Positions 35,280 to 44,352 of a stretch of 64,000 nt of DNA are shown one piece after another (the stretch's first letter is position 1; each line of letters begins with the position of its first letter). The position numbers and the translations under genes were made by a program. Source of the DNA: Candidatus Binataceae bacterium (GTDB lineage: Bacteria; Desulfobacterota; Binatia; Binatales; Binataceae); the NCBI GenBank assembly GCA_035308025.1, contig DATGHL010000033.1:61666-125665 (forward strand), given 5' to 3'. The notes below the pieces were generated by a model. The model ran no database searches and was not told where the DNA came from. It saw nothing but the letters and a program-made list of their open reading frames with translations.

Positions 35280-36437
35280 ATGATCCCGCTGCGGGTGGCG
35301 CTAATCGCCGACTTCATCGAAGAGCGCTGGGCGAGCATGGACCGCGTCGCCGAGGCGTTGGCGGAGCGGCTCGCGAGGAACCACGGCGGCGAACTGACGC
35401 CAGTGCTGATCCGGCCGCTCCTGCAGCGGCGTCTGACGCTTCGCGCGATAAGCTCGCGTGGGCTCGAAAATGCTGATCGCCTAATCAATCGTTTCTATGA
35501 TTATCCCGCTTATCTGCAACGACGACGGACGGAGTTCGACGTCTTTCACATCATCGATCACAGCTACGCTCATCTGGTGGACTGTCTGCCGGCGGCGCGG
35601 ACCGTCGTGACTTGCCACGATCTCGAAACCTTCCGCTGTCTGCTCGAGCCCGAGCGCGAGTGGCGCCCGATCATTTTTCGTGCGATGACGCGCCGAATCC
35701 TGCGCGGGCTCACGCACGCGGCGGCGGTCTCCTGCGTGAGCGCATCTACGCGCGCCGAGCTGATTCGCTTTGGAATCGCGAACGAGCGACGCTCAGTCGT
35801 AATCGCCAACGGCGTCGACGAGATCTTCAGTCCGGTGGCGAATCCGCACGCCGACGCCGAGGCGGCTCGGCTGCTCGGGCTGGCGCATGACGGGCGCCCC
35901 GAGCTTTTGCACGTTGGCGCACCCGTCAGGCGCAAGCGAATCGACATCCTGCTTGGCGTTTTCGCGCGGTTGCGCCAACGCTGGCCCTCCGCGTGGCTGG
36001 TGCGGGTCGGAGGTGATCTGCCCCGCGAGGCGGCCGCGTTGGCCTCGCAGCTCGGGGTGGCGGATGCGATCGCGACGGTGCCGCACGTCAGCAGCGCGGT
36101 GCTCGCTGCTATCTATCGGCGGGCGGCGCTTCTCCTGATCACCTCGGAGGCGGAAGGCTTTGGGCTGCCGATGGTCGAAGCGCTGGCCTGCAGAACGCCG
36201 GTGCTCGCGAGCGATCTCAGCTCGTTGCGCGAAATCGGCGGCGACGCGGCGGATTACGCTCCGGTCGGTGACGTCGAGCAATTGTTCAGAGTGGCGGACC
36301 AATTACTGCGCGCGCGCGAAGGCGATCCTGCAAGCTGGATCCGCCGGCGCGAAGCGGCGATCTCTCGGGCGCAGCAATTCTCTTGGGACGCCGCCGCGGC
36401 GCGCACCGCGGCGCTCTATCACACGGTCGCCGGCTAA
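35280..36437 (+). CDS. GT4-type glycosyltransferase
   Basis: A 385-residue GT-B protein starting MIPLRVALIADFIEERW. It contains FHIIDHSYAHLV and CVSASTRAEL at the domain linker, then the donor domain LLHVGAPVRRKRIDILL and EGFGLPMVEALACRTPVLA. It follows the previous gene by 16 bases and precedes another glycosyltransferase by six. The specificity is unknown. Confidence 0.9.
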   Translation: MIPLRVALIADFIEERWASMDRVAEALAERLARNHGGELTPVLIRPLLQRRLTLRAISSRGLENADRLINRFYDYPAYLQRRRTEFDVFHIIDHSYAHLVDCLPAARTVVTCHDLETFRCLLEPEREWRPIIFRAMTRRILRGLTHAAAVSCVSASTRAELIRFGIANERRSVVIANGVDEIFSPVANPHADAEAARLLGLAHDGRPELLHVGAPVRRKRIDILLGVFARLRQRWPSAWLVRVGGDLPREAAALASQLGVADAIATVPHVSSAVLAAIYRRAALLLITSEAEGFGLPMVEALACRTPVLASDLSSLREIGGDAADYAPVGDVEQLFRVADQLLRAREGDPASWIRRREAAISRAQQFSWDAAAARTAALYHTVAG

Positions 36438-36443
36438 AGTCCG

Positions 36444-37565
36444 GTGTGGATTCTTCATCTCGGTAAATTCTATCCGCCGCATCACGGCGGCATCGAAACC
36501 CATCTGGCGACGCTGTGTCGCGGTCTGGCGCAAGCCGCCACTGTCGAGGCGATCGTCGCCAATGACGGCCGGCGCAGCGTGACCGAGGATCTCGACGGCG
36601 TGCGGGTGCGCCGGCTGGGAACGATCGGCACGCCAGCCTCGACGCCAATCTGTCCAAGCATGATCGGCGCGATCCGCAGCACGCCGGCGGATTTGATTCA
36701 TTTGCACGTTCCGAATCCATATCCTGCTCTGGCGCTTCTGTTGAGCGGTTGCGCAGCTCCGCTAGTGATTGGCTGGCACAGCGACGTCGTCCGGCAAAAA
36801 CAACTGGCGCGGCTCTTCGCGCCAATTGAGCGCGCGATCGTGCGACGAGCCGCAGCGTTGATCGCGAGCTCGCCGAATTATCTCGACAGCTCGCCGATCC
36901 TGGCGCGGAATCGCGCCCGCGTCCACGTGATTCCCTACGGGATCGAGCCGACGGAGTTTCAGCCGCGCGACCCGGCGCGAATCGCGCAGCTCCGTGAACG
37001 CTATGGGCCGCGAATCGTGCTGGGCGTCGGCCGACTGGTTTACTACAAAGGCTTCGAAAATCTGATTCACGCGATGGCTGGAGTCGCGGGCCATCTTCTG
37101 ATTGTCGGCGAGGGACCGCTGCGCCCTCGGCTGGAACGCACTGCGCGCGCGGCCGGAGTCGATGTGCGCGTCAGCTTTCTCGGGGACTTGAGCCGCGACG
37201 AATTGATCGACACCTATCAGGCCTGCGACGTCTTCGTGCTGCCCGCGGTGGCGCGCAGCGAAGCCTTCGGCATCGTGCAACTGGAGGCAATGGCCTGCGG
37301 GAAGCCGGTCGTCAATACGCGGCTCGCGTCGGGAGTGCCCTTCGTATCGATCGACGAGGAGACCGGCATCACCGTCGAGCCGGCTCAGCCCGCGGCGTTG
37401 GCTGCGGCGCTCAATTTATTGCTCGATGATCGCGAACTGTGCGAACGTTATGGCGCAGCCGGATTGCGCCGCGTGCGCGAGCACTTCAGCGCCGCCGCGA
37501 TGGTCGAGCGGACGCTCTCGCTCTATCGGGAAATTCTGGCGGGGCGGTCACCCGCTGATCAGTGA
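36444..37565 (+). CDS. GT4-type glycosyltransferase (GTG start)
   Basis: A 373-residue enzyme that begins with GTG (VWILHLGKFYPPHHGGIETH), the classic GT4 opening with the GG acceptor loop. It has VLGVGRLVYYKGFENLIHA and EAFGIVQLEAMACGKPVVN. It is the last forward gene of the polysaccharide locus. Its end overlaps the convergent SGNH hydrolase gene by seven bases, with no terminator between them. Confidence 0.92.
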   Translation: MWILHLGKFYPPHHGGIETHLATLCRGLAQAATVEAIVANDGRRSVTEDLDGVRVRRLGTIGTPASTPICPSMIGAIRSTPADLIHLHVPNPYPALALLLSGCAAPLVIGWHSDVVRQKQLARLFAPIERAIVRRAAALIASSPNYLDSSPILARNRARVHVIPYGIEPTEFQPRDPARIAQLRERYGPRIVLGVGRLVYYKGFENLIHAMAGVAGHLLIVGEGPLRPRLERTARAAGVDVRVSFLGDLSRDELIDTYQACDVFVLPAVARSEAFGIVQLEAMACGKPVVNTRLASGVPFVSIDEETGITVEPAQPAALAAALNLLLDDRELCERYGAAGLRRVREHFSAAAMVERTLSLYREILAGRSPADQ

Positions 37566-38749
37566 TTGCCGGCGGCCCCGTAGCTCAGGTTGTTGCGGCC
37601 GCCGCCGAGCATCGCGCAAAGCTTGCGCGCGATTAGAATCCCAGCCTGCTCATGGCCGATCGCGTTCCAATGGCCGAAGCCCTTGGGCGTGTTCGCGAAG
37701 CCGTGAAGGAAGACGTGATGCTGGTCGGCATAGGCCTGGAGCGGCTGCGCCAGCGTCAAGACGTCGAAACCTTCACGTTGGCCCAGTGCCGCGATGCGCC
37801 GATCGGGATAGAAAAGATCGTCAACGCCCAGATGCTTTTGAAAGTGCGAGCGCACCTGCGGATCGGGCCAGACCTGGATGCCGGTGTCTTCGGTGACCGC
37901 GAGAAACCTGGCGCCGTGTCGAACGGTTTCGTCGCGGGTTAGTGCGATTAGCTTCTCGGTGACGTCCCAGGCGTCACTCCAGGCCCGATCGGTGGGCGGT
38001 TTGTAGATGCTGTAATTAATCGCGCGCTCGACCGGATGCTCGGGAGTCGGCGCGCCGCCGCCATGCGTGAAGAGCTCAAAAGAGTTTCTGAATAAATCAA
38101 GCAGTCGCAAATCGCGGTAGTCAAAGCGCGCCTCGCACCACAGCCGAAAGCTCGGCGACGTAATGAAGGGGCCGGTGAGCCGCAGGATATCGCCGTCGCG
38201 AACGTAAAAGGGCCGGCAGCGATCGCCTTCAAGCACGACCGAATTGTTGCGGATGTCGTTGCCGAGAAAGATCGCTAGCACGACGACATCCGGCTGATAA
38301 GCCCACACCTTGTCGCGCAAAGTAATCAATTCCTGCGCGGTGCCGTAACCGTCGACAGCGAAATTCAGCGCCTCAACCTTGCGGCCTTTTATGGCCGGAC
38401 ATTCGGCGAGCATCCGGCCGACAACCGCGGTGAAGGTCTGGTCCTCTTCAACCTGCATCGCCTCGACGTAGGAATCGCCGAGCACCGCGACGCGCAGGAC
38501 GCCGGGCGGCTTGACGCGGGGATAGTCCGGGCCGCGGAAGCCGTCCTGATTGATCCTGAGCCACGAGCCGCCCTCGCGCGTATAACGTCCCTGCGCGCCG
38601 GGATTGAGGCCCCATCCGCGATCGGCGTCATAACAGTAGAAGTAGGGAAACCGCCGATTCGCGATGCGGATTCCAACGTCCAGCACGACGAGCGCGAGCC
38701 CGACCCCGAAGATAACCAACGCGACTGCGGAGAGTAATTTTTTTAGCAT
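37559..38749 (-). CDS. SGNH/GDSL-family hydrolase with N-terminal membrane anchor
   Basis: A 396-residue protein from the ATG at 38749 (a TTG two codons earlier is open). A single hydrophobic helix at about 6-26 anchors it, with the rest probably periplasmic. SGNH block I is VLGDSYVEAM (Ser93), the Asn block is FLGNDIR, and the catalytic His is in HWNAIGHE near the C terminus. Members in such loci acetylate or deacetylate polysaccharides, as AlgX/AlgJ relatives do. Its place at the end of the glycan locus supports a modifying role, which is inference. Confidence 0.85.
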   Translation of the reverse strand: MLKKLLSAVALVIFGVGLALVVLDVGIRIANRRFPYFYCYDADRGWGLNPGAQGRYTREGGSWLRINQDGFRGPDYPRVKPPGVLRVAVLGDSYVEAMQVEEDQTFTAVVGRMLAECPAIKGRKVEALNFAVDGYGTAQELITLRDKVWAYQPDVVVLAIFLGNDIRNNSVVLEGDRCRPFYVRDGDILRLTGPFITSPSFRLWCEARFDYRDLRLLDLFRNSFELFTHGGGAPTPEHPVERAINYSIYKPPTDRAWSDAWDVTEKLIALTRDETVRHGARFLAVTEDTGIQVWPDPQVRSHFQKHLGVDDLFYPDRRIAALGQREGFDVLTLAQPLQAYADQHHVFLHGFANTPKGFGHWNAIGHEQAGILIARKLCAMLGGGRNNLSYGAAGNH

Positions 38750-38900
38750 CGGCAAACCGTCGCAGTCTGTGCAATAGAGCCCACCCTGTCAACCGCGCGG
38801 CGTTTGGCTTCGCGCATTTGCATTTCCGAGACGAGTCTGGCGAAGTTACCGCGGATTCTGTTGCCCGGCGCCCTGACGCCTATCCGGAGGACTTAAGGTA

Positions 38901-39947
38901 ATGGTTCAATTTGGTTACATGCCCGATACTCACGGCGGTCCTTACGATCAGCCCGAGCCGACACCGGAGCGCAGCGCCGATTTCGCTGCGCAGCTCCTCG
39001 ACGAGGCGGCGCAGGCCGAGCGTTTCGGCTTCGACGCGGTCTTCGTGCCGGAGCGGCACGCGCGCACCGAGTGCATGTTCCCGAGTCCCCTCCCGCTGAT
39101 GGCGGCGATCGCGGCGCGCACCAGCCGCGTCAAGATCGGGACCGATATCATGATGCCGCCGCTCTACAATCCGGTGCATCTGGCGCAGGCTACGGCCTTG
39201 ATCGATGTGCTGTCGCGCGGCCGCCTGATCCTTGGCGTCGGCGTCGGCTACCATCCGGATTATTTTGCCCACCTGGGCATTCCCTTCAAACAGCGTGAAG
39301 GGCGATTTGAAGAAACACTTGAGATTTTGCAGAAGGCCTGGACGACCACGGGGCCCTTTGCTCATCACGGGAAATACTTCAACTTCGACGCTATCCACGT
39401 GACGCCGAAGCCCTTCCAGCGGCCGCGTCCGCCGATCTGGATCGGGGCCTTCGCGCCGAAGTCGGTGGCACGCGCGGGCCGCCTCGCTGACGGCTGGTCG
39501 ATGGCGCCGTTTCTCGATCCGGTCGAGAGCATCAAGGCGCAGGTTTCGATCTATCGGGAGGCGTGCGCCAAAGCGGGCAAGAAGCCCTACATCTCGATCT
39601 TTCGCGACGGCTGGCTGGCGTCGTCGAAGGAAGAGGCGGAGCGTGTCTTCGGCCGACTCTGGCTGGAGGAATGGAAGTTCTATACGAAGTGGGGAATGCT
39701 CGAGAGCGGCGAGGGCGCGGGCACACCGGAGTACTATTCGATGGACAAGCTGCGTGCCTATGGCTATCCGATCATGGGCAACGTGGCGGATTGGCTTGAG
39801 TCGCTGGATCGCTGGGATCGGCTAGTCGGCGGAATCGATTCGTTCGTGTTGCGCGTGCGCGTCCCGCTCGGCCCGGCGAAGGCTCAGGTGATGGAGTGCA
39901 TCCAGCGGCTGGGCGAAGAGGTCCTGCCGAAATTCCGTAGCCGATGA
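38901..39947 (+). CDS. LLM-class (luciferase-like) flavin oxidoreductase
   Basis: A 348-residue TIM-barrel enzyme of the luciferase-like monooxygenase family, which uses F420 or FMN. It shows AERFGFDAVFVPERHART, KIGTDIMMPPLYNP, LILGVGVGYHPDYF and PPIWIGAFAPKSVARAGRLADGW. The ribosome site GGAGGACTTAAGG is strong. No F420 biosynthesis gene lies in the window, so the cofactor is unresolved. It is the first of a run of catabolic-looking genes. Confidence 0.92.
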   Translation: MVQFGYMPDTHGGPYDQPEPTPERSADFAAQLLDEAAQAERFGFDAVFVPERHARTECMFPSPLPLMAAIAARTSRVKIGTDIMMPPLYNPVHLAQATALIDVLSRGRLILGVGVGYHPDYFAHLGIPFKQREGRFEETLEILQKAWTTTGPFAHHGKYFNFDAIHVTPKPFQRPRPPIWIGAFAPKSVARAGRLADGWSMAPFLDPVESIKAQVSIYREACAKAGKKPYISIFRDGWLASSKEEAERVFGRLWLEEWKFYTKWGMLESGEGAGTPEYYSMDKLRAYGYPIMGNVADWLESLDRWDRLVGGIDSFVLRVRVPLGPAKAQVMECIQRLGEEVLPKFRSR

Positions 39948-40001
39948 GATTCCGCAGGCAGTGAGTCGTTCGTGTCGCACAACTAAAAAAGGAAAGCAGC
40001 C

Positions 40002-40817
40002 ATGGCGAATTACGAAACGGTAGTTTACGAAACGGTCGAGGACAAAATCAGTCGCCTGACGCTCAATCGCCCGGAGAAGCTCAACGCGATGTCGCAAAAG
40101 CTGCTCGGCGAGCTCGACGGCGTGATGAGCGAATTCGAGAGCGACGAGAGCGCGAGCGTGCTGATCATTCGCGGGGCCGGACGGGCCTTTTGCGCGGGTT
40201 ACGACCTCCAGCCGACGCAGCGCTCGGGCTCGGGCTTCACCGTGCATAACGATCGCACCGGACTGCAGAAGATGGTCGATCGCTGGCAGCGCCTATGGGC
40301 GTTGCCCAAGCCGGTGATCGCTCAGGTTCACGGCTACTGCCTGGCGGGTGCGACCGAGCTCGCAGGGCATTGCGATATCGTCTTCGCCAGCGACGACGCC
40401 CAGTTCGGCCATCCAGCCGGTCGCTCACTGGGGATCCTGCCGACGCTCTCGATGTGGCCGATCCTTATGGGTCCGCGCAAGGCCAAAGAGTATTTCTTTA
40501 CCGGCGATCTGATGGGCGCGCAGGAGGCGCTCGACTGGCATCTGGTGAATCGCGTAATCCCGCGCGACCGGCTGGAGGCCGAGACGCTCGACTATGCGCG
40601 GCGGGTCGCGTCGGTGCCGCTCGAACTTCTGGCCCTGCACAAAGCTGCGGTGAATCGTTATCTCGACGTGCAGGGTTTCCGCGCGTTGGAACAGTCGTCC
40701 GCGGACCTTGATTGCATTGCACATCAGACGGAAGCAGCGAAGAACTTTATGCGTGCGAGCCGTGAGAAGGGTCTAAAAGAGGCGTTTGGGGAGCGCGATC
40801 GCCCATTCAAGAAGTAG
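40002..40817 (+). CDS. Enoyl-CoA hydratase/isomerase family protein
   Basis: A crotonase-fold protein of 271 residues. The oxyanion loop FCAGYDLQ and the second loop GYCLAGATELAGHCDI are present. The first catalytic Glu position (ATELAGH) is kept, but the second Glu of classical hydratases is replaced in GHPAGRSLG. The reaction may therefore be isomerisation or a related thioester chemistry rather than hydration. The ribosome site AAAAAAGGAAAG is good. It probably acts with the neighbouring LLM and MetE-like genes, though a pathway cannot be named. Confidence 0.9.
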   Translation: MANYETVVYETVEDKISRLTLNRPEKLNAMSQKLLGELDGVMSEFESDESASVLIIRGAGRAFCAGYDLQPTQRSGSGFTVHNDRTGLQKMVDRWQRLWALPKPVIAQVHGYCLAGATELAGHCDIVFASDDAQFGHPAGRSLGILPTLSMWPILMGPRKAKEYFFTGDLMGAQEALDWHLVNRVIPRDRLEAETLDYARRVASVPLELLALHKAAVNRYLDVQGFRALEQSSADLDCIAHQTEAAKNFMRASREKGLKEAFGERDRPFKK

Positions 40818-40931
40818 GGCGCTCTTCTGTCTTAATTAATTACGTCAGGAGCGGCGGAGTCCTCGAGGCATGGCCGATGTAGAGACTCCCAAGTGCGCGC
40901 TCCGGCTGAAAGCGCGCTGCGCGGAGGCGTT

Positions 40932-42098
40932 ATGCGGCACTCGGAAGATCGCATCCTAACCACCCACGCGGGTAGTCTACCCCGCCCAAGCGATCTGGGT
41001 CAGATGTTCGCGCGGGCGAGCCGTCACGAGCCGGTTGATCAGTCGGCCCTCGCGGCCGCGGTCGAGGCTGCCACTCGCGACGTTATCCGCCGTCAGCACG
41101 AATGCGGGATTGACATCGGCAACAACGGCGAACAGCCGCGCGAAAGCTTTTTCACCTACGTGCAGCATCGCATGAGCGGCTTCGGCGGCCGCAGCGAGCG
41201 CCCGCGCTTCAAGGACGTCTGGGAGTATCCGACCTTCACGGCGCGGATGGCGGCGATGAGCGCCGGGATGAGCGTTGACCTGCTGCACGCGCCTCAGGCC
41301 CTTGGCGCGGTAGCCTATCGCGATCGCGCGCCGCTCGAGCGGGAAATCGCTGATTACCTGCGGCTGGCGCGAGCGCAGCAGTCGGCCTTCGTTGAATCTT
41401 TTATGACCGCGCCGTCGCCCGGGATTATCGCGTCGGCGATGCTGAATCAGCATTATGCGACGCTCGGAGATTATGTGATGGCGCTGGCGGACGCGCTGCG
41501 CGTCGAGTATGAAGCGATCGTCGCCAGCGGGCTGGTGCTGCTGCAAATCGACGCGCCGGACCTGGCGATGGAGCGCCACGTCAGCTACGGCGAGCGGCCG
41601 TTGCGCGAGTTCCAGGAGTTCGTCGAGCTCGTCGTGGCCGGAATCAACCGCGCGCTCGAAAACATCCCGCGCGACCGCGTGCGCCTGCATGTCTGTTGGG
41701 GCAACTACGAGGGGCCGCACCATCACGACGTTGAGCTCCCGGACATCCTGCCGATTCTGTTGCAGGCTAAGGTTGACGCGATGCTGCTGTCGATGGCGAA
41801 TCCGCGCCACGAGCACGACTACCACTGTTTCGAGCGGACGAAACTACCGGCCGGCATGATGCTGCTGGCGGGCGTGATCGATTCGACCACCAACTATGTC
41901 GAGCATCCCGAGGTCGTGGCGGAGCGGCTCGAGCGCGCCGCGCGGGCGGTCGGCGACCCACAGCGCATCATCGCCGCGACGGATTGCGGCTTCGAGACCA
42001 CGGTCGGGCTGAGCAGCGTCGCCGAAGAGTTGGTCTGGGTGAAGCTGGCGGCGCTGCGCGACGGCGCGGCGCTCGCGTCGCGGCGGTTGTTCGGCTGA
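40932..42098 (+). CDS. MetE C-terminal-domain-like zinc methyltransferase
   Basis: A 388-residue TIM barrel related to the C-terminal half of cobalamin-independent methionine synthase. The ATG at 40932 is five bases after GGAGG. Zinc ligands are visible as His253/Cys255 (LHVCWGNYEG) and Cys352 (ATDCGFET). The N terminus TTHAGSLPRP is the standard opening of this family. It lacks the MetE N-terminal barrel, so it belongs to the short MetE-like group, often found next to degradation genes; the methyl donor and acceptor are unknown. Confidence 0.88.
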   Translation: MRHSEDRILTTHAGSLPRPSDLGQMFARASRHEPVDQSALAAAVEAATRDVIRRQHECGIDIGNNGEQPRESFFTYVQHRMSGFGGRSERPRFKDVWEYPTFTARMAAMSAGMSVDLLHAPQALGAVAYRDRAPLEREIADYLRLARAQQSAFVESFMTAPSPGIIASAMLNQHYATLGDYVMALADALRVEYEAIVASGLVLLQIDAPDLAMERHVSYGERPLREFQEFVELVVAGINRALENIPRDRVRLHVCWGNYEGPHHHDVELPDILPILLQAKVDAMLLSMANPRHEHDYHCFERTKLPAGMMLLAGVIDSTTNYVEHPEVVAERLERAARAVGDPQRIIAATDCGFETTVGLSSVAEELVWVKLAALRDGAALASRRLFG

Positions 42099-42200
42099 TT
42101 AAGCCGGTTCAGTCCTTGCGCAGGAGGTTACCGAGCGGGAGTGCCGCACAGGCACGGGGCTTGCTCCCTCATCTCGCATTCATCGAGCGAGACCAGTGTC

Positions 42201-42398
42201 ATGTTTCAAAATACGTACAGAGCTCCCGGCGTCCGCGACTCGGAACTTGATATGCGACGGCTCGGTGGAGCGCTTTACGCGAGTAAGCTCCGCCGCCTGT
42301 TGACGACGCTGCTGAGCCATTACGCCGGCACACCGATGGGCACGCCGCGGCGCTCGATCGACCGCGAACAGCAGGAATACTCCCCCACCTACTATTAG
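42201..42398 (+). CDS. Possible small protein, unrecognised
   Basis: A 65-codon frame (MFQNTYRAPG to SPTYY) in the roughly 520-base gap between the MetE-like gene and the BNR-repeat gene. It is charged, with no signal peptide or membrane span. The ribosome site is poor, and codon choice is mixed at the start but GC-rich later. It may be chance. Elsewhere in this gap (42099-42200 and 42399-42621) no gene, RNA or repeat was seen. Confidence 0.25.
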   Translation: MFQNTYRAPGVRDSELDMRRLGGALYASKLRRLLTTLLSHYAGTPMGTPRRSIDREQQEYSPTYY

Positions 42399-42621
42399 TT
42401 ACTCGCGTCGCGAATCCGGCGCCATTTTTCGGACAGATCGGCGGAAACGCGTCGTCGGCCGTGATTGGCGAGGCCTGCGGCGCGGTCGTTGCGTTGTCGA
42501 TTAGAACATGTCCCAAAAGGAGAATTCGGGTTTTCGCGGCTGACGCCGAGTGCTCCCGTAGGCTGGCATCGCTCTTGGAATGAGGCAGTACCGAAGGTCA
42601 TTACCAAGGCGGTCAGCGGCG

Positions 42622-44328
42622 ATGCGAGTGCATAATTGCTTACGATGGGCGTCACGGGTCATCTCTCTATTGTTCGCGAGCGCGGCGTGTGCAGCCGCCG
42701 TGGTTGCGCCGGCATTCGCGCAAACCGCAACCGATACTCTCGACCGGCTCGATCGGCTGGCCGCGCGCGCCCACGCGTTTGAGGCGATGCCCGGCTTTGA
42801 TCGCACACGGCTCTCGAGTGTCGGGCGAAATTTGGCCGCCTTCGCCGATCGCTGGGAGGCGATGCGCAGCGCAAGCGCGCCTGCTCCGGTCTCGGGTGGC
42901 GCCGGCGCCATCACGGCCAGTGCGCGAGCCTCCAGCAAACCCGCCTCGCAGCCCAGCCTGACGCAGAGCCGCTATGCCGGGTTCACGCAGAGTCAAACCT
43001 CGACGGCATGGTGCGGAGATAACGTGCTCACCGCCTTCAACGATACCGGCAGTCAAATCCGCACGATTGCCGGTACCGCGGGAATCAGCGTGGTCGGGCT
43101 TTCGGCGTCTTCTGACCGCGGCGCGCGCTTCACTTATATGGGTACGCCGCCTCCCACCGCGAGCTTCTATCAATCGTTACTGGGCGCGCCTACGGTCGCT
43201 TGCGCCGACAGCTCGACGTTCTTTTATTCCGCGATCTGGTCGGACACGCAGGCCAACATAAGCGGCGTGGCGTTGGGGAAATCCAGCGACGGCGGCGCTA
43301 CTTTCGGCGTACCGGCGCTCGCCGTGAGCAAGAATGGCTGGACGAACCTGATCGATCACGATTGGCTCGCGATCGATCCCAATAACCATTCCGCGATGTA
43401 TCTGACGTACGCCGACCTCGACTTTTCGGGAACCTTCTGCGGAACAGATCCCAGCTCGAGGTCGAGTATCCCGCGCTACGCGATCGAGCTGGTGACGTCA
43501 CAGGATGGCGGCGCTACCTGGAGCACGCCGACGGTGATCGAGCAGGTCTGCGCCGGCGCGGCCAGTCCGTGGGCGGCGGTCATCGGTCCGCAAGTTGCGG
43601 TCGGCCCGCAGGGGCAGGTCTATGTTGCCTACGAGGCCGCAGGCGAGAACGGCGCGGCGGCAACCGCGCGCCAGATCCGGCTCGCGGCCTCGAACAATGG
43701 CGGCGTGTCGTTTGGTGTGCCGACGATAGTGGCGGCCGTAACCCCGGTGGGCGACGGCGCCGATCTGCAGGGCTTTGTGCGCGCGAACGAGTTCCCCAGT
43801 CTCGCGATCGGCAAAGGGCCGAAAAATCCCGGGGTGGTTTATCTGGCCTGGAGCAACGGCGCCGTGAGCATCGCCGACACTTTGACGACGACGGCTTCGT
43901 ATGCGTTCGCAGATATCGAGTTCAGCTCGTCAGCGGATGGGGGTAACACCTGGTCCGCGCCGGTCCGCGTCAACAACAATCCCAAGAGCGGCTCCGGGCC
44001 GCTAAACGATCAATTCGAACCTGCGCTCGGCGCTGACCAGAAGGGTGATCTCGCGATCTGCTTTTATGATCGCCGGCGCGATCCCAACAATTTCCTGATC
44101 GATCGCGAGTGCGCAAAGTCCACCGACGGCGGCGCGTCGTGGAGTAACAAGAGAATCACCAAGCAGAGCTTCGGCGCGGTCGTCGGACAGGATCGTTTCG
44201 TCGCGCCCGATTACATGGGCGACTATGACACCGTCGCGACCGACTCAACCGGCAGTGAAGCCGGATTTGTCGATTCCTACGCGAGCAACGCCGCCGGCAA
44301 TCCCAACGTTATGTGCCACAAAGAGTAG
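42622..44328 (+). CDS. Secreted sialidase-fold (BNR/Asp-box repeat) protein
   Basis: A 568-residue exported protein from the Met at 42622. The signal peptide runs to about residue 33 (AAAVVAPAFAQ). A polar linker to about residue 115 is followed by a six-bladed propeller marked by Asp-box repeats: SSDRGARF, SSDGGATF, SQDGGATWS, SNNGGVSF, SADGGNTWS and STDGGASWS. The arginine triad and the Tyr/Glu pair of true sialidases cannot be established here, so it may be a binding or other hydrolytic propeller. It ends 24 bases from the convergent M16 gene. Confidence 0.85.
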   Translation: MRVHNCLRWASRVISLLFASAACAAAVVAPAFAQTATDTLDRLDRLAARAHAFEAMPGFDRTRLSSVGRNLAAFADRWEAMRSASAPAPVSGGAGAITASARASSKPASQPSLTQSRYAGFTQSQTSTAWCGDNVLTAFNDTGSQIRTIAGTAGISVVGLSASSDRGARFTYMGTPPPTASFYQSLLGAPTVACADSSTFFYSAIWSDTQANISGVALGKSSDGGATFGVPALAVSKNGWTNLIDHDWLAIDPNNHSAMYLTYADLDFSGTFCGTDPSSRSSIPRYAIELVTSQDGGATWSTPTVIEQVCAGAASPWAAVIGPQVAVGPQGQVYVAYEAAGENGAAATARQIRLAASNNGGVSFGVPTIVAAVTPVGDGADLQGFVRANEFPSLAIGKGPKNPGVVYLAWSNGAVSIADTLTTTASYAFADIEFSSSADGGNTWSAPVRVNNNPKSGSGPLNDQFEPALGADQKGDLAICFYDRRRDPNNFLIDRECAKSTDGGASWSNKRITKQSFGAVVGQDRFVAPDYMGDYDTVATDSTGSEAGFVDSYASNAAGNPNVMCHKE

Positions 44329-44352
44329 CCCGGCTCCGGCGCACGGCCCGAC

